Of a stretch of 64,000 nucleotides of DNA, positions 1-12,169 are shown one piece after another (position 1 is the first letter of the stretch; every line of letters starts with the position of its first letter). The DNA is from Paguma larvata (Eukaryota; Chordata; Mammalia; Carnivora; Viverridae), in the NCBI GenBank assembly GCA_030068075.1, contig CM057843.1:10062001-10126000 (forward strand), in the 5' to 3' direction. Position numbers and translations under genes: made by a program. The notes under the pieces were generated by a model. The model was not told where the DNA came from, made no database searches, and saw only the letters and a list, made by a program, of their open reading frames with translations.

Positions 1-760
1 GCCAACAAAACTACAATGAGAGCATGACATGCTTTACTAGAATGGCTAAAATTCTAAAGACTAGAAATACCAAATGTTGGCAAGGATCTGAAACAACTGG
101 AATTCTCAGGCATAGCTAGTGAGAGTAAAACGTGGTACAATCACTTTGGAAAATAGTTTGGTAGTTTCTTTGAAGTTAGCAACATACTTAATCATATGAC
201 TGAGCAATTCTACTTCTAGCTATTTACCCGCAGAGAAATGAAAACATATGTCCACAAAACGACTTGTGCATTAATGTTCACGGCATCTTTATTCATAACA
301 GCCAAAAAATAAAAACTCAAATATGTCCAAGCCAAAAGTGAACGAATACACAGAATGTGATATATCCATATAATAGACTACTACTCATCAATAAAGGGAA
401 TGAATCGCTGGATGAATCTCACAGATATCATGCTGAGTGAGTGAAAGAACAACGACATAAAAGCATACACTCTATGATTCCACTTATATGAAATTCTAAA
501 ATAGGCAAAACTAATCTTTAATAAGAATAATTAGATCAGAGATTACCTGGAATGGGGAGTGGGACTGAGGAAATTTACTGGAAAGGGGCACTTATGAACA
601 TTCTGGGGGATGGAGACATTCTCTATCTTGATTAGGGTGGCCATTACACAGGGATATATATACTATCGATACATTCAAATGGATGATTTTATTGCATGCA
701 AAGTATATATCAATTAATAAAACTAAAGGTATTAACTATAAACAAGGATTACTTTTTTCG
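1..760 (+). mobile_element. L1 3' end, ancient (L1M type)
   Basis: A degraded L1 ORF2 tail and 3' UTR. Hallmark phrases occur in L1 order: aatggctaaaatt, accaaatgttggcaagga, tttggaaaatagtttgg, gaaatgaaaacatatgtcc and tttattcataacagcc. They are followed by the UTR with a tatcttgatt block and an A-rich end near 720-760. The left edge is cut by the window. Confidence 0.85.
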
Positions 761-999
761 GATATCTAAAATTATGAAGTAAAAATAGAATATTGTTTTG
801 CATATATGAGAATTACATTAAAGAAAATTAAGGGTGGGACAGGAAGCATGGAGGCAGAAGTTCACGTCAATAGTGAAGTCCTCTCTCTAGGTATCATGCT
901 TTTTCCTCTTACCCGTTTCAGATTTATTTTTTATTATGGCTCATATTCATTAAGTCTTGAGCCAAAGATGGTTTGTATGTATGTATATAGATAGGTAGG

Positions 1000-1611
1000 C
1001 AAACTTCCACCGCTGACCTTCAGGTTTTCACGCATCAGTTACCCCCATCGGCCAATTCCATGAGTCCCTGTCCATCTATAAACAATCCTGGCTGCAATGT
1101 TTGGAGCCCAGGGCATTGTGCCAATTTTTTGGTCCTTACAAGTTGCACTATCACTACTCTTGGGTTTTTTTGCCCTCGGACACACTTCCAAAACGATGTA
1201 GATCATCCTGTGCATATATTCCGTCCCTCTTAGATAACTCTCAAGGGTTTGCCAAAAATAAATCAGGTTCTCTCTCCGAAGACTCATACTCTAGACACTC
1301 GGGTACCTTTGGACGCTAGGGCATTCCGAGATTTGAAGAACATCCAACGCAGAGAGAAAGAAGCAGGTAGATAAATTCAATCTGAGCATCCATTGTCCTC
1401 ATAAGAACGATTCCTTCTTTGTTTATTCTCAAGAACTATTATGGGAGATCAGATAATATCCCTAAACCAGGTCAAGAATTCCCAAGCTCATGGTTGAGAA
1501 GTCGAGCTCCCAGTGAAAATAAAAAAACTGTCAAAGTTATGAAGAGAACTGAAGGTACGAAGAACTGTTTGTTCAACCACTGTACTACTGCATTTTTATT
1601 CAATTAAGAGT
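1000..1611. other. Unassigned intron sequence
   Basis: I recognise no gene or repeat here. Short open frames exist on both strands but none resembles a known protein. Confidence 0.5.
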
Positions 1612-1790
1612 GTGTGCTCTAAACCTGACTTGCTTGGATTTGATTCTTTCGTTCTTACCTGTGTCACCCTGGGCAAGTTCTTTCATAAAGTTCAAATTCC
1701 CATGGGGCTTTTGTGACATTTAAATGAGATAATGTAAAGCATGAAAACAGTACCTAGCACATGAGAGACACTTACTACAAGTCAGATGGT
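1612..1790 (+). repeat. MIR SINE fragment
   Basis: Matches the MIR core and 3' part: a cctgtgtcaccctgggcaag block, then aaatgagataatgtaaagc and gtacctagcaca. Heavily diverged. Confidence 0.75.
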
Positions 1791-2075
1791 TCCCTCAAGG
1801 TCCTCTTGGGAAAAGAGATCCAGACATGTGACTCTTCATATACACTCAGGAAAAACATAGTTATAGCATTCTGAATATAACTACTTTCTGAAGAGCTCAG
1901 AAAGCTGTCTGGCAACATGGGGGCAAAGAGTTACCAAACTCTTAGGTAATATGCCCTACGTTCCAAAGTTAAAGACAGAATGAGGAAAACTAGAACAGAA
2001 ATCTTTATTGTTTTTATCTGGGCCCAAATCTTTGCCTGATAACTACAACCCTGGAAGCTACCAAATTCCTAAAAC

Positions 2076-2264
2076 CAGTGGTTCTCTAAGTGTGGAAGCC
2101 AAACTACTGGCATCACCTGGGAACTTGTCAGAAATGCAATTTTCCTTCTTTTTTCCTCCTGAACAATCATAAAACACTGGGGGTTGGGTCCAGCAATGGG
2201 GTGTTTTAACAAGCCCTTCAGGTGATTGTGATGAATGTTAAAGTTTGAGAATTACTAGAACAAA
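2076..2264 (+). mobile_element. MER5A (hAT-Charlie DNA transposon, non-autonomous)
   Basis: Both ends are visible: it starts agtggttctctaagtgtgg and ends taaagtttgagaattact. The interior includes catcacctgggaacttgtc and gttttaacaagccc. A small T/C-rich insertion lies near 2140-2160. It is a near full-length ancient element. Confidence 0.9.
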
Positions 2265-2989
2265 AAGAACACCCACTCATCGACCTATCCACAGCATGAG
2301 TGTAAGACAGCTGAGTTCAAGAGGGCCCATTTGGGGAATAAGATTTGTAATTTGTAAATTAGGCAGTAACTGATAAATCTGAAAGTATTGGAGTAAATGG
2401 AAGTAGTAATCAGTAATTCTATAAACTTATAAGCAATTAGTAAAGAACTGAGAGAGACCACAAAAAAGGTGAGGGAGGGCAACAATGAGGTAGGCAGAGA
2501 TACACGCAATGCAAATGGTCAGTGCCAAGGGGCCACTGGTGGAATGAATCATCAAACAAAGCAGCCCATCAAGGTATTTACTGCACTTACAGTGAGAAAG
2601 GGAAAAAGGTTTACAACATTTACAAAATTTGCTAGAGAGAAATCAGAGGACTCAAAACACTACACAATTTTACTAAGTTTATACCCATACCAAGGGCTCC
2701 TTCAATTAAACAGGCAAAACAGAAAGGGAAATGATACAGTTCATGGTTTATTCTAAATATCTGGCTGGGCATGATTCTTCTTTAGATAACTATGGACTGA
2801 GAGGGAAGTATGAGGAGGAGAAACTGACTCAAAGGATGAAAACAGACAAAAGATCTTATCTACCATGGTGTGACAAAGGGACATCCATGTTCTTATTACC
2901 TAAAAAAGAGAATGTTGTACCTCTCCAAATTTCCAAAAGTTCTCATCTCATTCAGTATAAAGAGGAAACACCTCCTATACAAGGGTGAC
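2265..2989. other. Unassigned intron sequence
   Basis: A-rich unique-looking sequence. Two overlapping frames of 85-95 codons (2469-2756 and 2731-2988, plus strand) show no recognisable domain, and I do not regard them as genes. Confidence 0.5.
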
Positions 2990-3830
2990 CAAATAAAGTT
3001 CAAAAGTTATTCATAAATAGCTACTGCAAAACAGTAAGAAAAAAATGGATGAGTATTCTAATAGTAAAATGGGCAAAGAACACAAAGCAGTTCAAAAGAA
3101 ATATAATACCAATCACATAACCAATCAGCTTAATACTTGTAGTAATGAACCCTATTGGTAATCAAAGATGGAACATCAACATTGTTTTTTTGCCCATCTC
3201 TGGCAAAGTCAGGAAAAATTAAACCATTCAACCTTGATGAGGAAGCTAGAAAATAAATAACTGTACTCTTATATTCTGCAGTTTACATGGTGTACAACCT
3301 TTTTTGGGAGGGCGATGTGGCATTATCTATCGAAAGTCTTAAAAATCTGCATACCCTCCTTGACCTAGTAATTGCACTTCAAAAATGAACTAACAAAAGG
3401 TGTATGTAAAGATTTCTGCCCAAGAAGACATCATTTAGGAAGTCAGTAACTTCCTAAAATGTCTAATGGTTGAAGACTCAGCAAATATTATGGTATGGCC
3501 ACACAAGTGAATATAATGCGGCCATTAAAATCCATGCTACAGGTGAACATGGAAATATATGCAGAATCTACTGAACAGAAAATATACAGAATATAGTGAA
3601 CAAAGTAGATTACAAAACAAGTACATATATGGTTTGATTCTATTTCTGTTAAAAAGCAAAAAGATTTCACGTATGCCTGTGTGTCCATCTATTCAACCAG
3701 GACAGAAGGATCACAGAATCTTTTCTTTCCCTTATTGATAATCTTGATTTTTCTAGTATTCTTAAAATGAACACCTATTTTATAATACAAAGAAAGGTTA
3801 TTTTTGTAAAAAACAAAACACTTAAAAAGT
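2990..3830 (+). mobile_element. Ancient L1/HAL1 3' fragment
   Basis: A very diverged L1-type 3' region. It contains an ORF2-tail-like part (gggcaaagaacacaaagcagtt), the tggccattaaaatccatgc-like block and an A-rich end near 3790-3830. Confidence 0.6.
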
Positions 3831-4202
3831 ACAGACGTCAGAGTTAAATAATTCTACTTCCAATATCTCGAAATGAAGTGACCAAATTGAATACACAGAA
3901 TATATCCCCCATGCCCTGTGATCCGTCCTTTGTCTACTGTTTCACCACTATGGTTGTGGTATCCAGAATAGTGCCTGATGCGTAGCAGACAGTCAATAGC
4001 TCTTTAAATGAGAAAATGCCATCCATCTCCCATAAATCCTGAAGAGTTACTGCCAGATAGATAGAGGACAGCTGGAAGCAGGTCATTAAGAACTAACTGA
4101 CAGCTTTCATTCCTAACAAATCCACTTTTATTTTCTACTTTATAAGAAATCAACTTAAAAAAATTTCATTTGATGTTAGTACGTAGATACGGAATTGATT
4201 TT

Positions 4203-4404
4203 AATTGTTTGTTTAGAGAGCGTGTGCACATGTGCATGTGAGCAGGGGAGGGGCAGAGAGAGACATAGAGAGAGAATCCCAAGCAGGCTCCATGTTGTCA
4301 GCAGGCAGTCTCACTTGAGGCTTGATCTCAGGAACCATGAGACCATGACTGGAGCCAAAATCAAAAGGTGGACGCTTAACTGAGTGAGCCTCTCACGCGC
4401 CGCT
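4203..4404 (-). mobile_element. Felid CanSINE, minus strand
   Basis: An old CanSINE in reverse orientation: the GA-rich block is at 4236-4275 and the damaged tRNA head is at the right end. It is flanked by a 12-bp direct repeat ggaattgatttt (4191-4202 and 4405-4416), which is its target-site duplication. Confidence 0.85.
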
Positions 4405-4839
4405 GGAATTGATTTTTGTATACTGACTTTATATCAAACGACTTTGCTAAATTCAGGCATTAATTCTATTAATTTATCCTTATTTTCTAATTATATATCA
4501 CATTATTTGAACATAAAGATAGCTTATTTTTTCCCCTTTCCAATCACCTTTGTAATACTTTCCTTTTCTTGTCTTCCTGTACTGGTTAGGACCTCCAAAA
4601 TAAACCAAGGTGGAACTGATAATTACTACCCTTGTGTTGTCCTATTTCCTGACCTGCTTGGAGGTTATACGGCTCCTCACTTTGTGACGATTCTTTTGTT
4701 TAATGTATTTCCACATGTACATTTCATAATTAAAAAGGCTAAAAAAGAAAAAGACAGTAGCAGGAGAAGTAAACAATGAACAGCCTGGCAAAATTCTCCA
4801 GTATGGAAGGGTCTGCGATATAATGTATTACCCTACGGT

Positions 4840-5285
4840 TCTAAAGGTCAGAGATCCTAACATCAAGGTGTTCACAGGGTGTTATCACTTTTGTCAGTCA
4901 ACAACAGTGTTCTTTCTGGAGGCTCTGTGGGAGAACATGCTTCCCTACGTTTTCTAGCATCTAGAGGCCACGTGCATTCCTTGGCTCCTGGACCCTTCCC
5001 CCATGTTCAAGGCCAGCAGTATACTATCTCCAAATCCCTCTCTCTGATGCCTCCAAGGTCCATCATCACATCTCCTTTTTCTGACTCTTGACACTCCTGC
5101 CTCTTTATAAGGACCTTATGATTACATTAATCAACCTGGGAAACCTGGGATCGTCTCCCCATCTCAAGATCCTTACCTAATCATATCTGCAAAGGCATTT
5201 TTGCCTTGTAAGGTAACATTTAACAGGTTTCAAGAATTAAGACGTGGAGCATCTTTAAGGGGTCATTATTCTGTCTACCACAAAG
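4840..5285 (-). mobile_element. MaLR-like LTR fragment (family uncertain)
   Basis: On the minus strand it opens with tggtagacagaataatg, then ttaccttacaaggcaaaaat, tttgcagatatgatta and cttgagatgggga, a pattern known from old mammalian apparent-LTR elements. No protein-coding part is present. The exact family would need a repeat library. Confidence 0.55.
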
Positions 5286-5839
5286 TTGTGAGGACATGAG
5301 GGCAGAGGCAGAATACCACTTGGAAGTTTTTCATCACTACAAATCAGTACCACTCACAATCAGCAGTTCAGACAGGCCCAAGGTAAACTACCATACTAAA
5401 CAGGAAGTGACCAGACAGTAGAATTTCTTCTTGACACGGTTGGCTACAGCTCCAGGGAGGTCAGAAACTGCCATATCATTTATGTGAAACAGAGATCAGA
5501 CACAGGAAACTAGCTCTGGTGTAGTAGCTCCACTATATATTGAATAGAAAATGAAGAAAATAAATTCATTTGTTAAGATTGCATACCACCTGACCTCCTC
5601 CCTACTCTCTTTAGGGTGGTGACTTGGTAATACAAATTTCTATCAACCAGTTGTAGACTTGAGACGGAGATTCTAAAGAGTATTTGTAGATAAAGAAAGA
5701 ATCCCATAAGAATCTGCATAACCTATTTTGGAGCAAATATCAGACCTGAAGAAACCTTTCTTTGTTCAAAGAAATATAAATGGCCAGAATCAGATTGTAG
5801 AAATCCAAGTTGGGGCCTATGAAAAGAGTCTACAACATA
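5286..5839. other. Unassigned intron sequence
   Basis: Nothing recognisable was found in this stretch. Confidence 0.4.
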
Positions 5840-6332
5840 AAAAAGGGAGAACATAGCACACAAAGAGACAGAGAAACAAAGCACAGTTTGTGGGAGGAAA
5901 TTTCAAATGAAGAAAAAGATATTCTTACATCTGATTTTTAAAATCACAGACACTGTGAAGTATGATAAAAGAAAAACGACAAAATAAAGGCAGATAAAAG
6001 GGACCTGGAGAAAAGGCAGGCAAAAATATAAAGGTTATAGGATAAGACAGGGAAATAACGTAAGAGAACATTCAATGCAACAGCAGCCTTAAAGACTGAA
6101 TTAGAAGCAGTGAAAAGTAGAATCAGCATTATAAAACTCCAAATCAATTACAGAAAGGATAAACTTGAGAAGCTCTTTGGGGATGCAGAGGCAAAGCGAA
6201 ATGAGATTAAAATGATGACAGAAAAACAGAAGTAGAAGACAATGAAGAAAAGAATAGAATAAACAGAACATAAACAAGGACATAAGAAATGAAAACTTTC
6301 CTAGTCTAAAGACAGAACTGGATCTGGTTACT
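5840..6332 (+). mobile_element. Possible HAL1/L1 ORF1-region relic
   Basis: A-rich, stop-ridden sequence with phrases typical of the coiled-coil region of L1 ORF1/HAL1 (gaattagaagcagtgaaaa, attacagaaaggataaac). It ends at the target-site duplication of the next SINE. Assignment is by style only. Confidence 0.35.
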
Positions 6333-6346
6333 AAAAAGCTCATTTT

Positions 6347-6605
6347 GGGGGCGCCTGGGTGGCTCAGTTGGTTAAGCGGCCGACTTCAGCTCAGGTCATG
6401 ATCTCACAGTCTGTGAGATCTCTCACAGTCTGAGAGTCTCATGATCTGTGAGTCTGTGACTTCGAGCCCCATGTCGGGCTCTGTGCTGACGGCTCATCAG
6501 AGCCTGGAGCCTGCTTCAGATTCTGTCTCCCTCTCTCTCTGCCCTTCCCCTGCTCACTCTATGTCTCTTAAAAATAAATAAATGTTAAAAAAATTAAAAA
6601 AAAAA
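6347..6605 (+). mobile_element. Felid CanSINE
   Basis: The head gggcgcctgggtggctcag, the TC-rich stretch and an A-rich tail are all present. An internal partial duplication of the ctcacagtctgtgag block lies at 6400-6450. Target-site duplication aaaaagctc(a/g)tttt is at 6333-6346 and 6606-6619. Confidence 0.97.
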
Positions 6606-6619
6606 AAAAAGCTCGTTTT

Positions 6620-6850
6620 GGGGGAACCTAGGTGGCTCAGTTGGTTAAGCATCCAACTCCTGATATCAGCTCAGGTCATGATCTCAAGGTCGTGAGATCG
6701 AGCCCCACCTAGGGCTCCCATGCTGAGCATGAAGCCTGCTTGGGATTCTCTCTCTCCCTCTTTCCCTCTCTCTCTCTCTCTCTCTGCCCCTCCCCCACTT
6801 ACACATGCTCTCTCTCTCCCCCTCAAAATAAAAAAAATAAGCTTAAAAAG
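6620..6850 (+). mobile_element. Felid CanSINE
   Basis: It follows the previous SINE directly, beginning just after its right-hand target repeat. It has the head aacctaggtggctcagttgg, a long (TC)n block at 6750-6785 and an A-rich tail. Confidence 0.95.
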
Positions 6851-6916
6851 GTAAATATCAAATTTTTAACAGCAGTTATCCCTGGAGCGTAGTCTTTGAC
6901 TTTAAATATTTTTGTG

Positions 6917-7121
6917 GGGCGCCTGGGTCGCTCAGTCGGTTGAGTGGCCAACTTCAGCTCAGGTCATGATCTCACGGTCTGTGAGCTCGACCCCGCGTTG
7001 GGTTCTGTGCTGATGGCTCAGAGCCTGGAGCCTGCTTCAGATTCTGTGTCTGCCTCTCTCTCTATGCCCTTCCCCTGCTTGCGCTGTCTCTCAAAAGTAA
7101 ATAAATGTTAAAAAAAAAAAA
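6917..7121 (+). mobile_element. Felid CanSINE
   Basis: A complete element with a perfect 15-bp target-site duplication ttaaatatttttgtg at 6902-6916 and 7122-7136. Confidence 0.98.
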
Positions 7122-7265
7122 TTAAATATTTTTGTGACTCATTTGATTCTTTGGCGTATGCATGTTACTACTACATTTTATAAAAGTCACCTTAATTTTT
7201 AAAAGGTATCCATGTCATCTTTGATGAAAATATTCCTCAGTGTTACATTTGAGTAACAGATGAAT

Positions 7266-7479
7266 TGGGGTGCCTGGGTGGCTCAGTTGGATAGGCATCT
7301 GACTTCGGCTCAGGTCATGATCTCACAGTTTATGAGTTTGAGCCCCACATTGGGCTCTGTGCTGACAGCTTAGAGCCTGGAGTCTGCTTCAGATTCTGTG
7401 TCTCCCCCTCTCTCTGCCCTTCCTCTGTTCACATTCTGTCTCTCTCTCTCTCAAAAATAAACCATTAAAAAAAAAAAAG
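7266..7479 (+). mobile_element. Felid CanSINE
   Basis: The head tgcctgggtggctcagttgg and an A tail are present. A 14-bp target repeat a(g/a)taacagatgaat is at 7252-7265 and 7480-7493. It is the fourth same-orientation copy within 1.2 kb. Confidence 0.96.
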
Positions 7480-7739
7480 AATAACAGATGAATCAAAGAA
7501 CAGAGTAAAAATGGGAAAGCCATAGAGTAAAGGGACTGATGGTGAGCACTGAAAACACTTAATATAAAATTAATTCTCAATAATTATTGCAAATTTAGAA
7601 ACAAAATGCAATTGTGCGGGAAAAAAATACATATTTGTAAGCAGTCCTAATTTCTACATTTTAAATATGGGTCAGCAGTTTTGGCTTTTTAAAAAATTCC
7701 TTATGTTGATACTTTGAAAATCAAGTATGCTTTTCAATA

Positions 7740-8130
7740 ATTAGTGACTGGTAGCACTTAAAATAAATATTTTCCAGACAACCAAACAACAAAGGCAGTA
7801 TTTTCCCCCAAAACTATGTATGTGTATGTGTGTGTGTGGGTGTGTGTGTGTATACATGTTTACACACGTGCATGTACACAAAGAGTATATAAAAAAGAAC
7901 AAAGCGTATACCATACAGTCCCAATTTTATGAAAAGCAAAGAATAAATATAGACATATAAGCACAAGGGGGAAAAAGACTGGAAAGATATAAACTAAACT
8001 ATTAACACTGTTTAATTTTTGGTGGTAGTTTGCAGGTGATTTTTACTCTGTTGTGCTCTTCTATAATTTCCGTTTCAAACATTTTGGGATAATTATGTAT
8101 GCAACGAACATCACTCTAAAAATGTCACTT
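7740..8130 (+). mobile_element. Ancient L1 3' UTR fragment
   Basis: An L1M-like terminal region: tcccaattttatgaaaagc, a tggtggtagtttgcaggtga block and attatgtatgcaac. It contains the GT microsatellite at 7815-7855. Confidence 0.55.
7815..7855 (+). repeat. (GT)n microsatellite
   Basis: An imperfect run of TG dinucleotides, interrupted once by GGG. Confidence 0.9.
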
Positions 8131-8649
8131 AACAAATAAACAAGCAGACAAGAGCCAGCAGTTCCAAAAGCTGGACAATTTAAGCCGCATCTTTAATCTC
8201 AACAACCTATTTTACGAATGATGAAGTTTCCTAGGATCCTACGTCCAAAAAGAAAGCAAAGATGCCCGTAAGAATGAATGGGATGTGACGTGAGACTTAA
8301 AACACTGATTTTATAATGTGTCTTCCCCAGTCAAGCCAGAGTGGCTCCAGTGGTAGCTTGTTGAAAAGTTTTTCAGTTAGTTCTTGGTCAGACAATATGG
8401 GGACGAAGACAAAGAAGACCACAAAGCTTAATCTGTCTGGGGATGCTAGAATAAGCACTGTTCACATCTACTTATGACCTAAGTGCATTGGTACCATTAC
8501 TAACTAGAGCTTTAGGAAAGCTCTGAGAGTCTAAGGAAAGAGAGGGCCTGTCACTAAATAGATCCTTGGTTAGTATTACCTAGAGCTAGGCAGTCACACA
8601 TACGTATTTTGAAGATTATGATTAAGCTTTTTTTACACTAAGACACAAC
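8131..8649. other. Unassigned intron sequence
   Basis: No gene, RNA or repeat recognised. Confidence 0.4.
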
Positions 8650-8815
8650 ATGAACTCAACATCTTTCTCCTAAAACAGTTTCCTTTTCAACATTTCTCCA
8701 ATCTGCCTATAGGGTTATTGGGGTTTCGATGAGACAATGCATGTAGAGAGCTTAGCACAGTGCCTGGAACATGATTAGTGCCTGCAAGAGCTTAACTTCA
8801 TTATTATTACAGTTT
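8650..8815 (+). repeat. MIR SINE fragment
   Basis: The 3' part of MIR: agggttattggggtttcgat, then agcttagcacagtgcctgga and attattattacag. Confidence 0.8.
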
Positions 8816-9044
8816 AGTTACTTTTCTAATTACTTATGCACTATAACGAGGGAGAAAGGACAGAGGATTTTGTTTTGCTTCCTTCAGGATGGCTATTTAT
8901 TACTTTTAATCACAAGTTATTATGGAAAATTTCATACATAAACAAAAGTAAAATACTATAATGAACTCAATGCATCCATTATTCATATTCATATTTAATA
9001 ATCAATATTTGGCCTCTTTTTTCATTTATACTTCGATCCACGAT

Positions 9045-9228
9045 TATTTTATTTATTTTTTATTTTTATTTTTAGAGAGAGAGAAAGGGAGAGAGACAGA
9101 GAGTATCTTAAGCAGATTCTTCGATCAGCAAGGAGCCTGACACAAGGCTCGGTCCCACGACCTTAGGCTCATGACCTGAGCCGAAATCAACAATTGGACA
9201 CACAATCAACTGAGCCACCCAGGTGCCC
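9045..9228 (-). mobile_element. Felid CanSINE, minus strand
   Basis: Old, reverse orientation: a GAGA block at 9075-9105, then ctcatgacctgagccgaaat and the head complement ctgagccacccaggtgccc. Confidence 0.9.
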
Positions 9229-9288
9229 TTATCCACAAAGTATTCTGAAGCAAATCTTAAACATCAAATCATTCATTAGAGCATGAGG

Positions 9289-9600
9289 GTTTTTTTTTAT
9301 TTATTTATTTTAATTCCGTTTTCTTTTCTTTTCTTTTTTTTTAAGTTTATTTATTTATTTTGAGAGGGAGGGTGGTCAGTGTTAGTCAGAAGACACTGTC
9401 AGCGTGGAGCCCAAACTCACAAACCATGAGATCATGACCTGAGTTGAAATCAAGAATTGGATGCTTAACTTACTGAGCTACCCAGGCACTTCTTTAAATT
9501 TATTTTTCTTAAGTAAACCCTATGCCTGACATGAGATTCAAACTCACAACCCTGAGGTCAAGAGTCGCATACTCTACCAACTGAGCCAGCCAGGCACCCC
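9289..9600 (-). mobile_element. Old CanSINE interrupted by a second CanSINE
   Basis: The outer element keeps its T-rich tail at the left and its head region at 9493-9600 (ctgagccagccaggcacccc). Outer target repeats aga(g/a)catgagg are at 9278-9288 and 9601-9611, so everything between them arrived in, or was later added to, a single insertion. Confidence 0.75.
9341..9492 (-). mobile_element. CanSINE nested in an older CanSINE
   Basis: A second reverse-oriented copy with its own tail (aagtttatttatttattttg) and head complement (actgagctacccaggcac), lying inside 9289-9600. Confidence 0.8.
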
Positions 9601-9619
9601 AGAACATGAGGTCTTAAAG

Positions 9620-9710
9620 TTCTACAGAGAAGGAAGGGCTCTAATCCTACACTACTTTACTAGCTCCATGACTCTGGGTAAATAAATTACTTAACCTTCT
9701 GAATTTAGGC
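9620..9710 (+). repeat. MIR core fragment
   Basis: The MIR core tactttactagctccatgac followed by tctgggtaaataaattactt. Confidence 0.7.
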
Positions 9711-10639
9711 GCCTAGGAGCCACACAAGGTGATCTAAGACCACTTTCTTTGCCCACCATGGTTGGCTCTATTTGGTTTCAATCTCTGATGTTTCTCTCAA
9801 AATGTAGCCAGCTCTACTCTACTGCTTTGACCCTCATCTGTACTCTTTATTTTACTTCTGGATAATCTCGATAGCAACTGTCTTCTTACCTCGCGCTCAT
9901 CCCACACCCAGGTTTTTTACCTTTTTTTTTTTTTTTTAAATGGCCGAATACTGAATATATCCTGTAAGATGTTCAATAAATCAAAAAAGATTAAGGGTGA
10001 AGAAAGTTTGGGAAAGACTGTAAAGGCTATTCACACGGTGTACACTATATTACAAGCTCTAATAAGTCTTGCAGTAGTAGATTCTAACATTCCTTTACCA
10101 TAACTTAAATGATGATGAACCTCTTTTTCTTTTACCTGACAACTAAGAACCTATAAAACTAGAGTTCCACAGAATGCGCTTAGGAAATACAGTGATACCT
10201 TAATGCTAAATCAGCGCTCCTGAAGCAATGTCTTCACTGGAATGCTACCAGCTCAACAAAATTTCAAGAGTTCCTCTTTAATTACAGTGTTCAAATTAGC
10301 GTATGTTGCTTCCTCACGTCTTCGTACATGCCACAAACTGCCTCTGAAACTAGGATGTTTGCCTTACAAGTCTGGATCTCTCTTGTTGTGTGTGCAAGAT
10401 GGTGTAATACAGACATGCTGCTCAGTAAGTATCTGGGCATCAAGGCAGGACCAAACATGTGACCAATACAGACCAGCAATGAAATTGCATATGCTGACAA
10501 GTCCTTGAGATGTTTTATGTTTCTTAGTATTGACCACTAGAAGCTGAGGAAAATCTCTTTCTTTTTAAGGTTTCTAAAGGGTCAAAGTTCCTAAAGATTT
10601 TCTCTGACACATCCATATACTAATATTCTAGTATATGGA
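9711..10639. other. Unassigned intron sequence with a poly-T run
   Basis: Apart from a T run near 9920-9937, nothing was recognised. The short frames at 10242-10508 (+) and 10291-10500 (-) have no known relatives that I can see. Confidence 0.4.
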
Positions 10640-10825
10640 GATGGCTCGTATGAGTTTATCACCATTTTTCACTCTTCTCTTGAGCCTCAGTCATCTCTTT
10701 TAAAAAAAATCAAAGGAGGTAATACCCACTTGGCAGGCTTGTTGTGAGAACTTCATGAAATACTGTATAGAAGTACCTAGTCTAGGGATCAATACGTGCT
10801 AGATATCCAAGAGTTATTATTTTTC
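10640..10825 (+). repeat. MIR SINE fragment
   Basis: The MIR 3' half: gagcctcagtcatctctttt, ggtaatacccacttggcagg, ttgttgtgagaacttcatg and agttattattt. Confidence 0.8.
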
Positions 10826-10954
10826 CCTGCAATGGAGAACGAGGCAGAGTAAAAAGTAAAAAAAGAAAAGGAAGGGAATACCTTATACAAAGTAGCTACG
10901 GAAGACCCCTCTAACAAGGTGACATTTAGAAGGGAGTGGAAGAGCCACACGGCT

Positions 10955-11585
10955 CTCTGGGGACACAGTGTTACAGGTTTAGAGGAAAGCAAGTGCAAAG
11001 ACCCGGAGACGTGAGTGCTTGGCTTGCGTGAGCAACAGCAAGGATGACAACGTGACTAGTGCGTATCGGGTAGGAGGAGAGCAGTAGGAGCTGAGGTCAG
11101 AGTTAAGGGGGATGGAGTTGGTCTCAGATCACTGAGAGTGTTGCAAGATGTTGTTAACGCTTTGGTTTTTACTCTCAGTGAGAGCAGCAGCCATCAGAAG
11201 GTTTTAAACAAAGAAGTGACATGATCTTACTGAAGTTTTAAAAAGATCATTCCAGTTGTGGTGCTGAAAACAGACTGGGGAGCAGGAGGAAGGGAGGAAC
11301 AAGAGAAATCAGTCAGAAGGCATTGCAATGAGTTGACCTAGAGTGTGGTGGTAAGAAAGAGTTGTATCTGTATTTATTTTGAAGGTAAAGAAGACATGAA
11401 CTGCTGATGAATTAGATATGGAGGTGTGAGAAAAAGACAGTAGTCGAGAATAATCCCAAGAATTTTGACACAAGCAACCCAAAAGTCAAAGCTGCCATTT
11501 ACCAAGATGAGAATAATAAAGAAAGACCAGATATAGGGGAGAGTATGGACTTGGAGATGTCATGTTTGACATACCTATTTCACAG
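10955..11585 (-). mobile_element. L2 LINE fragment, minus strand
   Basis: A reverse-oriented piece of the L2 ORF2 C-terminus and adjoining 3' region. Diagnostic phrases in L2 order are agcagtaggagctgaggtca, gaagtgacatgatcttactg, atattttgaaggt-like and ttggagatgtcatgtttgac. It is coding-dead. Confidence 0.8.
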
Positions 11586-12169
11586 TCCTTGAGGCGGAGA
11601 CTACCTTAGTCTTGAGCTGCCATGAACTGAGACTACCCTGGGGTAGCCTGTAAACCACCACTACAGGCTGAGGGCATGGACTGCTAGTTCTGTAGTCTTC
11701 TCTGGCCAGATCATACACTTATCATATACTGCATTATATCATATGCTGTATCATATACTGACATTACCACTGCGAGAGTTGATGAGAAGATAGGGGTTAG
11801 GACTCCTGCCTTGATCTCCACCGAAAGACAGCTAACCCAACAGCTGACTCCCAAAAGTACCCTCCAGAGTCCAGCTCACCTTGTGATCATGGAAGAGCAG
11901 TACCAGGATCCCACGGGCCAAGCCATGCTTACCCCGTTTCTCTTCCAACTGACCGTCTTCCACGAAGTGTAAACATTGTGTTAGCTGTCCTCAGCCTGAC
12001 ACACTACAGCTCCCCATCATTACCCACTTCTGAAACCAAAAGAGGAGGATTTCACTCCAACTTTTCATTGGAAAACCAGAAAACAAGTATTCCTCTTGGG
12101 AAAGAGAGGCTCCTACATTCCCAAGATCCCTATCAGTCATTCAACACATCCAAAGTATGGGTTTTTGAT
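11586..12169. other. Unassigned intron sequence
   Basis: It contains a small direct repeat of atcatatactg/atcatatgctg near 11710-11760. A 102-codon frame (11978-12286, plus) has no recognisable relative. Confidence 0.4.

Noticed and set aside
1039..1319. Overlapping 72- and 82-codon frames in an unassigned stretch
   Set aside because: Considered as a retrocopy remnant, but neither translation resembles a protein I know and there is no poly(A) or target repeat.
6347..6420. tRNA-like head of SINEs as true tRNA genes
   Set aside because: The box A/B-like parts belong to SINE heads followed by SINE bodies and tails; no cloverleaf gene is present.
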